Assembly (NCBI GenBank): GCA_030524205.1 | Contig: JAUNGZ010000026.1 | Coordinates: 1-33,852, forward strand | DNA from: Eubacteriales bacterium | GTDB taxonomy: Bacteria; Bacillota; Clostridia; Oscillospirales; Butyricicoccaceae | DNA: 33,852 nucleotides | Direction: 5' to 3' | Part shown: piece by piece, positions 21,968 to 30,049 of the stretch | Layout of the letters: every line of letters begins with the position of its first letter | Position numbering within the stretch: position 1 is the first letter of the stretch | Translations under genes and position numbers: made by a program | Notes under the pieces: model-generated | Told to the model about the DNA's origin: nothing | Seen by the model: only the letters and a program-made list of their open reading frames with translations | Databases searched by the model: none

Positions 21968-23947
21968 TTAGTCTGCGCTGCGGTTGTCCTCCTTGATCTC
22001 GCCGCGGCGGAAGGCGCGCACCAGCTCGGTCAGGTCGTCGATCGTCTGCTGGAGGCACAGGCCGTTGTCGGTTTCGCGGATGCGGATGCGCGTTTCCGCG
22101 CGGTCAAACGCCATCGAGGTGGACAGGATATCCCGGTTGCTCTGGATGGCCGTGCGGCGGCCGGGGAAGGGCTCGTGCGCGGTGATGTGGATGCCCCATG
22201 AATCGTAGACCAGTGTGTAGCCCGCGATGCCGGTGGTCGGCTGGTAGGCGCGGCAGAAGCCGCCGTCGATCACGATCAGGCGGCCGCCCGCCTTGATCGG
22301 GCTTTCGCCGTCCTTGCTCTTGACCGGCACATGGCCGTTGACGATATGGCAGTGCTCGCCCTCCAGTCCGAACTCGCGCAGGATGCGCACGCATACCTCG
22401 TCCTCGTTGTAATAGGAGTAATAGGGGTTCTTCGGCTCGGCCCACGTGCGTTCGTCCGCGATCAGGCGACGCTCGAAGGTGGCGATGTGGTCGCGCCCGA
22501 ACGAGGGCGAATTGCGCCCGCACCACAAAAACCACAGGAAATCCTTGCCGAACTGGCGTTCGTCCGTGCCCTCGCGGGCGTAGTAGCCCTCGCGGGCGAC
22601 CGTTTCGCACCAATCCATCAGCGCCTTGCCGGACAGCTCCTTGCCGCCGAACGAGAATTTGAGGAACGCGCCCTTCTCGTCCATCGGGATGCAGCCGTGA
22701 TACAGCAGATTGCCGTTAAAGCACTTGTACAGCCCGCCCTTGGAGTACAAAAAGCGGATATGCCGCTGCAATTTCTCGCTGTGCAGAAAGGCGTTTTTGA
22801 GCTGGGCCATCAGCTCGCTCTCCTCGGGCGACAGGCGGTACGGGTCGGCGGGGTCGATGGTCGGAAAGTCGCAGTCGCGCAGGGGATACACGCCGTCCTT
22901 GAGCTGCACGGTGCCGCCGGCAAAGTCGATTTTATCGAGCAGCAGACGGTCGTCCATGCCGAAGGAGGGGTTGCGCAGGATGGTCTGCCCCTCCAGCTTG
23001 AACTGGATGACCGCGATCGCCTTGTGCATGCGAGCGGCGCGCCGGACGTCCCGGATATCGTCCTCGTCCCCCTCCGCGGTTTTGGGCAGAAAGCACGAAA
23101 CGTCCGAGCTGCGGTAGGTTTCGTCCGCGAACAGGGCGAGCGGGCGCAGGCTGATGCCGTAGCCCGTTTCGATCATCTCCAGATTGTTGTAGGTGATCGA
23201 GTTGCTCAAAACGGTCGCCACGCAGGTGCGGCTGCCGGTCGCGGCGCCCATCCACAGCACGTCGTGGTTGCCCCACTGGATGTCGACCGAGTGGTGGTCC
23301 ATCAGCAGGTCCATGATGATGTCGGCGCGCGGGCCGCGGTCGAAGATATCGCCCACGATGTGCAGGTGGTCGACGACCAGCCGCTTGATCAGGCTGCACA
23401 TGGCGATGATGAAATCCTCCGCGCGGTCGGTTTCGATGATCGAGGCGATGACCGTGTCGAAATATTCGCGCTTGTTGAAAATGTCGTTGTTTTTGTTGAG
23501 CAGCTCGTTGATCAAATCGCCGTTCCAGCGGGGCAGGGCGCGGCGCACCTTGGCGCGCGTGTATTTGGAGGCGCACAGCCGGCAGATGTCGATCAGGCGG
23601 CTGAGCGTGATGCGGTACCATTCGGCGCGGCTGGGGGCGGCGGCGGCCAGCTCCTCGAGCTTTTCCTCGGGATAGTAGATCAGCGTGGCAAGCTGCGCGC
23701 GTTCGTCCGCCGGCAGGCTGTCCCGCAGCACGATATCGACCTTTTCGCGCACGGCGCCCGAAGCGTTGTTCAGGATGTGCACGAACGCCTCGTGCTCGCC
23801 GTGCAGGTCGCTCATAAAATGCTCGGTGCCCTTGGGCAGGCTGAGGATGGCCTGCAAATGGATGATCTCGCTGCTCGCCGCGCGCACGTTGGGGTATTGC
23901 TGCGCGAGCAGACGCAGGTATTTTTGTCTGTCGGTTCGGTTGTCCAT
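21968..23947 (-). CDS. fbp: Fructose-1,6-bisphosphatase class III
   Basis: 659 residues, the usual size of Firmicutes class III FBPase. Metallophosphatase motifs are SDLHGEH (46-52), GDIFDRGPRADI (199-210) and GNHD (226-229), with HIVNGHVPVKSKDGESPIKAGG near the C-terminus. It converts fructose-1,6-bisphosphate to fructose-6-phosphate in gluconeogenesis. GAGGAG lies upstream of the ATG at 23947, and the protein begins with the family's usual SEIIHLQAILSLPKGTEHF block. Monocistronic. Confidence 0.96.
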   Translation of the reverse strand: MDNRTDRQKYLRLLAQQYPNVRAASSEIIHLQAILSLPKGTEHFMSDLHGEHEAFVHILNNASGAVREKVDIVLRDSLPADERAQLATLIYYPEEKLEELAAAAPSRAEWYRITLSRLIDICRLCASKYTRAKVRRALPRWNGDLINELLNKNNDIFNKREYFDTVIASIIETDRAEDFIIAMCSLIKRLVVDHLHIVGDIFDRGPRADIIMDLLMDHHSVDIQWGNHDVLWMGAATGSRTCVATVLSNSITYNNLEMIETGYGISLRPLALFADETYRSSDVSCFLPKTAEGDEDDIRDVRRAARMHKAIAVIQFKLEGQTILRNPSFGMDDRLLLDKIDFAGGTVQLKDGVYPLRDCDFPTIDPADPYRLSPEESELMAQLKNAFLHSEKLQRHIRFLYSKGGLYKCFNGNLLYHGCIPMDEKGAFLKFSFGGKELSGKALMDWCETVAREGYYAREGTDERQFGKDFLWFLWCGRNSPSFGRDHIATFERRLIADERTWAEPKNPYYSYYNEDEVCVRILREFGLEGEHCHIVNGHVPVKSKDGESPIKAGGRLIVIDGGFCRAYQPTTGIAGYTLVYDSWGIHITAHEPFPGRRTAIQSNRDILSTSMAFDRAETRIRIRETDNGLCLQQTIDDLTELVRAFRRGEIKEDNRSAD

Positions 23948-24024
23948 CGGAAAACACTCCTCTCTCTTCCTTCCAGTATGCCATAAATCGGCGGCTAGCA
24001 CAAAGGCTTTCGTGTAAAATGGGT

Positions 24025-24056
24025 GAAAAAAACCGCCGTCCGGCGGGGACGGCGGG
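24025..24056 (-). terminator. Terminator of the TtcA-family gene
   Basis: Minus strand CCGCCGTCC/GGACGGCGG with a 5-nt loop followed by seven T. Confidence 0.88.
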
Positions 24057-24064
24057 CAAACCGG

Positions 24065-24799
24065 CTATTTGGGGCGTTTGCGCGTGCGGTCAGGCTGCCA
24101 GCCCTTGAGCGGATACCGCTGGATCGCGCCGAAAATCCGGTCGCGCAGGCCGGGCATGGTCGTTTCGAGCGATTTCAGCAGCTCCTTGACCTCCTGCCGC
24201 TTGGTGTTGCCGTCCGCCGGACAGGGATTAAAGACAACGGGCAGCTCGTGCCGCGCAGCGAACGAGCGCACGTAGTATTCCGGCGTGTACAGCAGCGGGC
24301 GGATCAGCGTGACGCCCGAGCGGTCGAGGAAGGTGACCGGCTGGAAGCAGGAAATGCGCCCCTCGTAAAAGAGCGAGAGCATGTAGGTTTCAACCACGTC
24401 GTCAAAGTGGTGGCCGAGCGCGACCTTCTTGCAGCCCGCGGCAAGAGCGGCTTCGTGCAGCGCGCCGCGGCGCATTTTGGCGCACAGCGCGCAGGGGTTT
24501 TCCTCGTGCCGGATATCGAAGATGATCTGCTTGATCTGCGTCGGGATGCGGATGTATTCGACCCCGAGCCGGTCGCACAGCGCCTGCACGGGCGCGAAAT
24601 CCATCTCCTCATAGCCCGTTTCGAGCGTGATGGCGGCGACCTCGAATTTCCGCGGGTAAAACGCGCGCAGCTTTGCCAGCGCGACGAGCAGCGTCAGCGA
24701 ATCCTTGCCGCCCGACACGCCGACCGCGATCCGGTCGCCCTCCTCTATCATATGGTAATGGTCCACCGCGCGGCGGACGTAGCTGAGCATCTTCTGCAT
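24065..24799 (-). CDS. ttcA: TtcA-family PP-loop ATPase, tRNA 2-thiolation
   Basis: 244 residues. The PP-loop SGGKDS (29-34) adenylates the target base. NPCALCAKMRRGALHEAALAAGCKKVALGHHFDDVVETYMLSLFYEGR contains the CXXC pair (C103, C106) and GHHxDD block of TtcA, which thiolates cytidine 32 in tRNA with an iron-sulfur cluster. NPCPADGNTKRQEVK gives the third expected cysteine. Many Firmicutes homologues are only assigned to the TtcA/TtuA group, so the exact base modified is an inference. GGGGAG precedes the ATG. Confidence 0.85.
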   Translation of the reverse strand: MQKMLSYVRRAVDHYHMIEEGDRIAVGVSGGKDSLTLLVALAKLRAFYPRKFEVAAITLETGYEEMDFAPVQALCDRLGVEYIRIPTQIKQIIFDIRHEENPCALCAKMRRGALHEAALAAGCKKVALGHHFDDVVETYMLSLFYEGRISCFQPVTFLDRSGVTLIRPLLYTPEYYVRSFAARHELPVVFNPCPADGNTKRQEVKELLKSLETTMPGLRDRIFGAIQRYPLKGWQPDRTRKRPK

Positions 24800-24967
24800 G
24801 GCTTGCTCCCCGTTTTCTTCGTAAAATACCTATTATTTATATCAGAAAACCAAGAAGGACGCAAATGAAAAATCTAAATTGAGAAGAGAGAAAAAAAGAG
24901 GATAGAAGAGATATCTAGCGATTAGAAGAGTATAGAACGGATTTGCAATAAAATTTAGAAAAAACGC

Positions 24968-24996
24968 TTGACTTGCCGAAAACGATGTGTTTTAAT
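24968..24996 (+). promoter_or_regulatory. Promoter of rplM-rpsI
   Basis: TTGACT (24968-24973), 17-bp spacer, TTTAAT (24991-24996). The roughly 65-nt leader has one small hairpin (GCTC/GAGC, near 25005). Upstream, 24840-24960 is an AT- and purine-rich tract with TAGAAGAG repeated 20 bp apart (24903, 24923), perhaps an UP-type element; no gene is visible there. Confidence 0.75.
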
Positions 24997-25066
24997 AGAC
25001 ATGCTCGCTTAGAGCGACTGAAAATGTTGTCAAATTATTTTGATATAGAAAACGGAGGAAGAAAAC

Positions 25067-25495
25067 ATGTCTACTTTTATGGCTAAGGCAGAGACTGTCG
25101 AGCGTAAGTGGTACGTGCTGGACGCTGCCGGCAAGCCGCTCGGCCGCACCGCCGCCACCGCCGCCATGCTGCTGCGCGGCAAGCACAAGCCCGAGTTCAC
25201 TCCCCATGTCGACTGCGGCGATTTCGTCATCGTCGTCAACGCCGACAAGGCGGTCCTGACCGGCAAGAAGCTCACCCAGAAGTACTACCGTCATCACACC
25301 GGCTGGGTCGGCGGCCTGAAGGAAGTACAGTACAAGACCATGATGGCTGAAAAGCCCGAGTTTGCCATGCAGCTCGCGGTCAAGGGCATGCTGCCGAAGA
25401 ACTCGATCGGCCGCCAGTCCGCCACCCGTCTGAAGGTCTATACGGGCGAGAACCACAACCATCAGGCGCAGAAGCCCGAAAACTGGGAAAAGTAA
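25067..25495 (+). CDS. rplM: 50S ribosomal protein L13
   Basis: 142 residues. [55 protein letters not shown] and [33 protein letters not shown] are diagnostic of L13, which binds 23S rRNA early in large-subunit assembly. CGGAGGA precedes the ATG. rpsI follows 16 nt after the stop, the conserved rplM-rpsI operon. Confidence 0.98.
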   Translation: MSTFMAKAETVERKWYVLDAAGKPLGRTAATAAMLLRGKHKPEFTPHVDCGDFVIVVNADKAVLTGKKLTQKYYRHHTGWVGGLKEVQYKTMMAEKPEFAMQLAVKGMLPKNSIGRQSATRLKVYTGENHNHQAQKPENWEK

Positions 25496-25511
25496 GGGGA
25501 GGAACTAACTG

Positions 25512-25919
25512 ATGTATACACCTAAGAAAGCTTATTTCTACGGCACCGGCAGAAGAAAGTCCTCCGTTGCCCGCGTTCGTCTGTTCCCCGGCGGCACCGG
25601 CGAGATCAAGATCAACAACCGCACGATTGACAACTACTTCGGCCTCGAAACGCTGAAGATGGTTTGCCGCCAGCCGTTTGAAACCACCGGCACCGCCGGC
25701 AAGTTCGACGTGGAGTGCACCGTTTCCGGCGGCGGCTTCACCGGTCAGGCCGGCGCGATCCGCCACGGCATCGCCCGCGCGCTGCTACAGGCCGATACCG
25801 AGCAGTACCGCGCCGCGCTGAAGGCCGACGGCTTCCTGACCCGCGATCCGCGTATGAAGGAACGCAAGAAGTACGGTCTGAAGGCCGCGCGTCGTGCGCC
25901 GCAGTTCAGCAAGCGCTAA
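25512..25919 (+). CDS. rpsI: 30S ribosomal protein S9
   Basis: 135 residues ending in the conserved basic tail [12 protein letters not shown], which reaches the P-site t[21 protein letters not shown] at the start and [19 protein letters not shown] in the middle are S9 hallmarks. GGGGAGGAA precedes the ATG at 25512. A terminator follows. Confidence 0.98.
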   Translation: MYTPKKAYFYGTGRRKSSVARVRLFPGGTGEIKINNRTIDNYFGLETLKMVCRQPFETTGTAGKFDVECTVSGGGFTGQAGAIRHGIARALLQADTEQYRAALKADGFLTRDPRMKERKKYGLKAARRAPQFSKR

Positions 25920-25940
25920 ACCGCTTCTTCATCAAAACCC

Positions 25941-25977
25941 AAGAAAGCCCGAAGCCTTCGCTTCGGGCTTTCTTTTT
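25941..25977 (+). terminator. Terminator of rplM-rpsI
   Basis: AAGAAAGCCCGAAG/CTTCGGGCTTTCTT stem with a 6-nt loop and T-run. Confidence 0.92.
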
Positions 25978-26045
25978 ACGTATGGAACGGCGGCGGCTGG
26001 GGCATGCTGACACTGATTCCATAATGAAGAAGGAGGGGAGCGGCG

Positions 26046-26207
26046 TTGCAGAAATATGTGTGCGAGCCCTGCGGCTATGTTTACGATCCGGCCGACGGCG
26101 ATCCGGAAAACGGAATTCAGCCCGGTACCGCGTTTGAAGACCTGCCCGAGGATTGGGTCTGCCCGATCTGCGGTTTGGGCAAGGATCAGTTCCGCGCTGT
26201 GGACTGA
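26046..26207 (+). CDS. Rubredoxin
   Basis: 53 residues, too short for routine ORF callers. Two iron-binding pairs, [12 protein letters not shown] and [10 protein letters not shown], surround the typical [16 protein letters not shown] core. A single iron held by four cysteines carries electrons, in anaerobes often to peroxide- or superoxide-reducing enzymes. The start is TTG at 26046, 7 nt after AGGAGGGG; no ATG is available in frame near the normal N-terminus. It lies alone between two terminators. Confidence 0.96.
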   Translation: MQKYVCEPCGYVYDPADGDPENGIQPGTAFEDLPEDWVCPICGLGKDQFRAVD

Positions 26208-26213
26208 AAAAGG

Positions 26214-26244
26214 AAAACCGGTCGGTTGCTCGGCCGGTTTTTTT
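26214..26244 (+). terminator. Terminator of rubredoxin
   Basis: AAAACCGG/CCGGTTTT stem with one internal mismatch, followed by a run of T. Confidence 0.85.
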
Positions 26245-26374
26245 ACTGCGCCGACGGCGCAAGCCGGGTGGGTGAGCGTGACGCCGTCCGCCCGGCGTAT
26301 CAGGCGGTTTGCCGTTCCCATTTGGCCGCTTTTGTGGTATACTGTTTTTATTACATACAGCGGAGGAAGGGCAT

Positions 26375-27040
26375 ATGGAGCTGACTGATTTTCTGGAAAT
26401 GGATATGCTGACCGAGCACGATGCGGAAAAACTGATCGAATCGGCCTTTCAGCTGCAGCAGATCATGATGCTGTACGAGGCCGGCATTCGGGAAATTAAA
26501 ACGAAACTCGATATCCTGAGCGACGAATCGCGTATTTCTGGCAAACCCAGCCCGATCGACTCGATCAAAAGCCGCATCAAAACGCCGCGCAGCATCATCA
26601 AGAAGCTCAAGCGGCGCGGTTTTGCGATCTCGCTGCGGTCGATGATGGATAACTTGAACGATATTGGCGGCATCCGCGTGATCTGTCCGTTTATCGACGA
26701 TATTTATACCGTGGCCGATATGCTGATGCGGCAGGACGACCTGACGCTGATAGAAAAGAAGGATTACATCAAAAACCCCAAGCCGAACGGTTACCGCAGC
26801 CTGCACCTGATTCTCGAGGTGCCGATTTTCCTGTCCGACCGCACGCAGCCGGTGCGCATCGAGCTGCAGCTCCGCACGATGGCGATGGACTTCTGGGCCA
26901 GCTTGGAGCACCAGCTCCGCTATAAGGCGGACGTGGCCGTGCCGCCGCATGTGTCGGACGATCTCAAATCGTGCGCGGACGTCATCGCCGCGACCGACGA
27001 GGAAATGCAGCGCATTGCCAAAGAGCTGCGCGTGCTGTAA
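26375..27040 (+). CDS. Small alarmone synthetase, RelQ/YjbM-like (p)ppGpp synthase
   Basis: 221 residues: a stand-alone RelA/SpoT synthetase domain with no hydrolase, TGS or ACT domains. RIKTPRSIIKKLKRRG, LNDIGGIRVICPFIDDIYTVADML, KNPKPNGYRSLHLILEVP and VRIELQLRTMAMDFWASLEHQLRYK are the conserved GTP/ATP-binding blocks. The known family is tetrameric and makes pppGpp under cell-wall or other stress. GGAGGAAGG precedes the ATG at 26375, and an extended -10 (TGGTATACT) lies about 33 bp upstream. rmuC follows after 23 nt, so they may form an operon. Confidence 0.9.
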   Translation: MELTDFLEMDMLTEHDAEKLIESAFQLQQIMMLYEAGIREIKTKLDILSDESRISGKPSPIDSIKSRIKTPRSIIKKLKRRGFAISLRSMMDNLNDIGGIRVICPFIDDIYTVADMLMRQDDLTLIEKKDYIKNPKPNGYRSLHLILEVPIFLSDRTQPVRIELQLRTMAMDFWASLEHQLRYKADVAVPPHVSDDLKSCADVIAATDEEMQRIAKELRVL

Positions 27041-27063
27041 TTTGACCGAAAGGAACGAATCCC

Positions 27064-28329
27064 ATGCAATATATTCCTGTTATCACTCTGGCGCTGACCG
27101 TCGTGCTGCTTGTGCTCGTCATCCTGCTGCTGGCGCGCCGTCCCGAACAGCGGGCAAACGACGCGAGCGGCTCGATTACCGCGCTGGGCACGCTGGTCAC
27201 GCAGAACCTCAAGGAGGGGCGCGAGGCGCAGATGAGCCAGCTCTCCGCGATGGACAAAAGCCTGACCGACAAAATGGGCGGCGTGACCGGTCAGCTCGGC
27301 CAGTTTGAAAAGCGCCTGCACGGCTTTACGGCCGAGACGACGCAGAACATGGAGAACATCCGCGCGACGGTCGATAAAAACCTGCGCGCCATGCAGGATG
27401 ACAACAACAAAAAGCTGGACGATATGCGCAAAATCGTCGATGAAAAGCTGCAAAAAACGCTGTCCGAGCGCATGAACGAATCGTTCAAGCTGGTAAACGA
27501 GCGGCTCGAGCAGGTGTACAAGGGCCTTGGCGAAATGCAGACGCTCGCGCAGGGCGTGGGCGATCTGAAAAAGGTGCTGACCAACGTCAAAACGCGCGGC
27601 ATTGTGGGCGAGATACAGCTTGGCGCGATTCTGGAGGATATCCTCGCGCCCGAGCAGTATGAGACCAACGTCGCCACCCGTCCGGGCAGCCGCAACGTGG
27701 TGGAATACGCGGTCAAGCTGCCGGTCGAGGAGGGCGGGCACGTCTGGCTGCCGATCGACTCCAAATTCCCCGGCGACACTTACGGCGCGCTGCGCGACGC
27801 ATATGAGGAAGGCTCGCGCGAGCAGATCGACGCCTGCGCCGCCAGACTCATCCAAACGCTGAAAAACGAGGCCAAGGACATCCGCGACAAGTACCTCGAG
27901 CCGCCGTACACCACCGATTTCGGCATTCTGTTCCTGCCGTTTGAGGGGCTGTACGCCGAGGTGGTGAGGCGCGGCATGGTCGAAACCTTGCAGCGCGATT
28001 ACCATGTCAATATCGCGGGGCCGTCGACGATGGCGGCGCTGTTAAACTCGCTGCAAATGTCGTTCCGCACGATTGCGATTCAAAAGCGCTCGGGCGAGGT
28101 ATGGAACGTGCTTGGCGCGGTCAAAACCGAGTTTGATAAGTTTGAGGCCTGCCTGACGCAGACGCAGACACGGCTCGATCAGGCCAGCCGCGAGCTGGAC
28201 AAGCTGGTCGGTACGCGCACGCGCGCGATCAAACGCCGGCTCAAGGGCGTGACCGAGCTGTCCGAGGCCGAGAGCCAGTCGGTGCTGGGCTTTGACGAGC
28301 AGCTGTCCGACCCGGAAGGCGAAGAATAA
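27064..28329 (+). CDS. rmuC: DNA recombination protein RmuC
   Basis: 421 residues. One N-terminal TM helix (5-23) is followed by a long coiled coil (about 50-165), then the RmuC nuclease-like core: RGIVGEIQLGAILEDILAPEQYETNV, WLPIDSKFPGDTYGALRDAYEEG, TTDFGILFLPFEGLYAEVVRRG and GPSTMAALLNSLQMSFRTIAIQKRSGEVWNVLG. The family limits inversions at short repeats and has a PD-(D/E)XK-like fold. GAAAGGA precedes the ATG. Confidence 0.95.
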   Translation: MQYIPVITLALTVVLLVLVILLLARRPEQRANDASGSITALGTLVTQNLKEGREAQMSQLSAMDKSLTDKMGGVTGQLGQFEKRLHGFTAETTQNMENIRATVDKNLRAMQDDNNKKLDDMRKIVDEKLQKTLSERMNESFKLVNERLEQVYKGLGEMQTLAQGVGDLKKVLTNVKTRGIVGEIQLGAILEDILAPEQYETNVATRPGSRNVVEYAVKLPVEEGGHVWLPIDSKFPGDTYGALRDAYEEGSREQIDACAARLIQTLKNEAKDIRDKYLEPPYTTDFGILFLPFEGLYAEVVRRGMVETLQRDYHVNIAGPSTMAALLNSLQMSFRTIAIQKRSGEVWNVLGAVKTEFDKFEACLTQTQTRLDQASRELDKLVGTRTRAIKRRLKGVTELSEAESQSVLGFDEQLSDPEGEE

Positions 28330-28341
28330 AGGAATCGGAAC

Positions 28342-28379
28342 AAAGGAAAGCGTCCCCCGAGGGGGGCGCTTTCCCTTTT
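28342..28379 (+). terminator. Terminator of rmuC
   Basis: AAAGGAAAGCGTCCCC/GGGGGCGCTTTCCCTTT, a long GC-rich stem with one bulge and a TTTT end. Confidence 0.85.
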
Positions 28380-28545
28380 CGAAAAATTTCCGCGCCGCGG
28401 GCGGAATATTCGGTCGCGCATGGCCGGGGTTAAAACACCGCCAAGCGTTTTGCACAATCCTAAGAAAATCTTAATGATTTCAAGAGGGAAACCATAAGAA
28501 AACGGTGGTAAGATAGAGACAGTAAAAGGATAGGAGGGACATGGC

Positions 28546-28659
28546 ATGAAACAGGACAAGCTGGGCCGCGGCGGGCTGTGGACCCTGCTGGGGCGGTGGA
28601 TCGGATGCTGGTTCGGACCGATCGAGCGCGGCAAATACCGCGGCTTCCGAACCATGTAG
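28546..28659 (+). CDS. Small basic Trp/Gly-rich peptide (37 aa), unknown
   Basis: Encodes MKQDKLGRGGLWTLLGRWIG, then CWFGPIERGKYRGFRTM. AGGAGGG lies 7 nt before the ATG, and a terminator begins directly after the stop, so it is a well-formed gene despite its length. The centre is amphipathic and aromatic (three W, one C); charge is strongly positive. A two-codon frame, ATGGCATGA, overlaps its start. I do not recognise it; a membrane-active or regulatory peptide is possible. The upstream region (28455-28514) has TAAGAAAA twice and a TAAGAT -10 without a clear -35, which suggests activator control. Confidence 0.6.
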   Translation: MKQDKLGRGGLWTLLGRWIGCWFGPIERGKYRGFRTM

Positions 28660-28696
28660 AAAAGCGCGGCGCCTGCTGACAGGCGCCGCGCTTTTT
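28660..28696. terminator. Bidirectional terminator
   Basis: AAAAGCGCGGCGCCTG-CTGA-CAGGCGCCGCGCTTTT, 16-bp stem between the small peptide gene and the convergent Ig-like gene. Confidence 0.93.
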
Positions 28697-28698
28697 GT

Positions 28699-29106
28699 TC
28701 ATTCGGTTACGACGACACGAACCGGGGCGGTCAATTCGTCCCCCATGTCCGCACGAAGCACGGTGCTGCCGGGAGCGGCGGCCCGCACCTCGCAGATCAC
28801 GCGGCCCGGCGATGCGTTTTTCAGCCGCAGCGTGGCAACCGCCGGGTTTTCGCTGCCGAACGTCAAATCGGTGATCTCGGCGTTTGCCGGCGCGTACCGG
28901 AATTCGATTTCGCCTGTTTGGCCCGCCGGGAGCGTCAGCTCCGGGCTTTGGGCGATGAGCGCGGTCGGCTTGGGCGTGGGGAACAGCAGCGCGAAAGCCA
29001 GCACGATCAAAAAGCCGAGCGCGGCAATACGCGCTTTCAAAGGCCAGCGCGACGGATGCGCCAGCCTGCGCCAAGTGAAGGCGGACGCCTTGGTCGTATG
29101 TGCCAT
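28699..29106 (-). CDS. Membrane-anchored protein with Ig-like (BIG2-type) domain
   Basis: 135 residues. A basic N-terminus (TWRRLAHPSRWPLKAR) leads into one TM helix (about 26-43) and an extracellular domain (50-135): LTLPAGQTGEIEFRYAPANAEITDLTFGSENPAVATLRLKNASPGRVICEVRAAAPGSTVLRAD. This follows the bacterial Ig-like group 2 pattern (value-added sentence NPAVATL, then G-x-V). A surface binding or scaffold role is likely; the ligand is unknown. AAGGGTG lies 6 nt before the ATG. Confidence 0.75.
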   Translation of the reverse strand: MAHTTKASAFTWRRLAHPSRWPLKARIAALGFLIVLAFALLFPTPKPTALIAQSPELTLPAGQTGEIEFRYAPANAEITDLTFGSENPAVATLRLKNASPGRVICEVRAAAPGSTVLRADMGDELTAPVRVVVTE

Positions 29107-29220
29107 AGTATCACCCTTTTTTCGCGGAACGCGCGGAAGCGTCTGCCGCCGCGGTCTCAGGCGGGAAAACCATTCTTGATCATATAATGATTATACCAGA
29201 ATTGTGTGCGGAAAACCAGC

Positions 29221-29886
29221 TCAATCCGCGCTTGTTTCCAAATAATACCCGACGCCGCGCGCGGCGCATACGCGCAGCGACGACCCGGCCCGGCGCAGCT
29301 TGCGCCGCAGCAGGGAAACATAGACCTCGACGCTGTTGTACGCGGTTTCGGCGTCGCAGCCCCACAGCTTTTGCAGCAGCAGGTCGCGCGGCAGGATCTG
29401 GCGGGGATTGAGCAGGAAAAGCTCGAGCAGCTGCTTTTCGCGGGCGGACAGGCGCACGGCGCTGCCGCCGCAGCGCAGCAGGCTTTGGCTGGTGTCAAAG
29501 GTCAGGTCGCCCGCGCGCAGCAGGCTGGGCCGCAGCACCGAACCGCGCCGGGCAAGGGCGCGCACGCGCGCGATCAGCTCGCCCATCAGGAAGGGCTGGG
29601 TCAGAAAATCGTCCGCGCCCGCGTCGAGCGCGGCAATGCGGTCGCGCGCGGAGGCGTGCGCGGCGAGCACCAGAATGGGAATATCGACCCCGTCCGCGCG
29701 CACCGCGCGCAGGATCTCCGCCGCGCGCCCCTCGGGCAGCGTGGTGACCGCCGCGTCATACAGCCCCTCACCGAAGTTCGGCGGCGTCCGTTCGGGATCG
29801 GGAATGCGGTCGGTCAGCACATGTTCGCGGCGGAACGCCTGTTCGATCTTGTCACTTCCGGCTTCGCCGAGCAGCAGCACACGCAT
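29221..29886 (-). CDS. OmpR/PhoB-type response regulator with degenerate receiver
   Basis: 221 residues. The C-terminal winged helix is intact (LSAREKQLLELFLLNPRQILPRDLLLQKLWGCDAETAYNSVEVYVSLLRRKL, ending GVGYYLE). The receiver lacks its key residues: the acidic pair is GEA instead of EDD (residues 7-9), the phospho-acceptor region reads VTTLPEGR with Thr where Asp is expected (near 48-49), and the switch lysine is Gln97 (LTQPF instead of LTKPF). It is therefore unlikely to be activated by phosphotransfer, and no histidine kinase gene is present. It is divergent from the MacAB-like operon, its most likely target. AAAGGGGG precedes the ATG. Confidence 0.88.
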   Translation of the reverse strand: MRVLLLGEAGSDKIEQAFRREHVLTDRIPDPERTPPNFGEGLYDAAVTTLPEGRAAEILRAVRADGVDIPILVLAAHASARDRIAALDAGADDFLTQPFLMGELIARVRALARRGSVLRPSLLRAGDLTFDTSQSLLRCGGSAVRLSAREKQLLELFLLNPRQILPRDLLLQKLWGCDAETAYNSVEVYVSLLRRKLRRAGSSLRVCAARGVGYYLETSAD

Positions 29887-29976
29887 ACGGCCGCCCCCTT
29901 TCTCAAGTGGTTTCAGCCTACGGCCTGCCTGTGGAGATTGTGTGTCCGTGTGATGAATTCTTTGTTAAGCAGCGGA

Positions 29977-30006
29977 TTCTTCAATGTTTCTTCAAGGCTT
30001 CTTCTC
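29977..30006 (+). promoter_or_regulatory. Three 11-nt-spaced direct repeats upstream of the efflux operon
   Basis: TTCTTCAA at 29977 and 29988, and TTCTTCTC at 29999, each exactly 11 nt apart. Head-to-tail repeats with helical spacing are typical of OmpR-family binding sites. A TAAGAT -10 candidate (30007-30012) follows at once, with no -35. The site lies between the divergent regulator and the adaptor gene. Confidence 0.6.
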
Positions 30007-30049
30007 TAAGATAACGGCAATCGAATGAACGCGCAGGAGGGATCTGGCC

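Noticed and set aside
20451-22058. 535-codon minus-strand frame opposite the SLH protein
   Set aside because: Antisense shadow; it runs through the terminator into the fbp 3' end and has no ribosome binding site or domain.
22331-23986. Long open frame (551 codons) on the plus strand opposite fbp
   Set aside because: It is antisense to a clear FBPase gene; high GC with third-position bias opens such mirror frames, and the translation has no recognisable domain.
24997-25066. L13 autoregulatory leader
   Set aside because: Only one small hairpin is visible in the leader; I cannot match it to the known L13 leader consensus.
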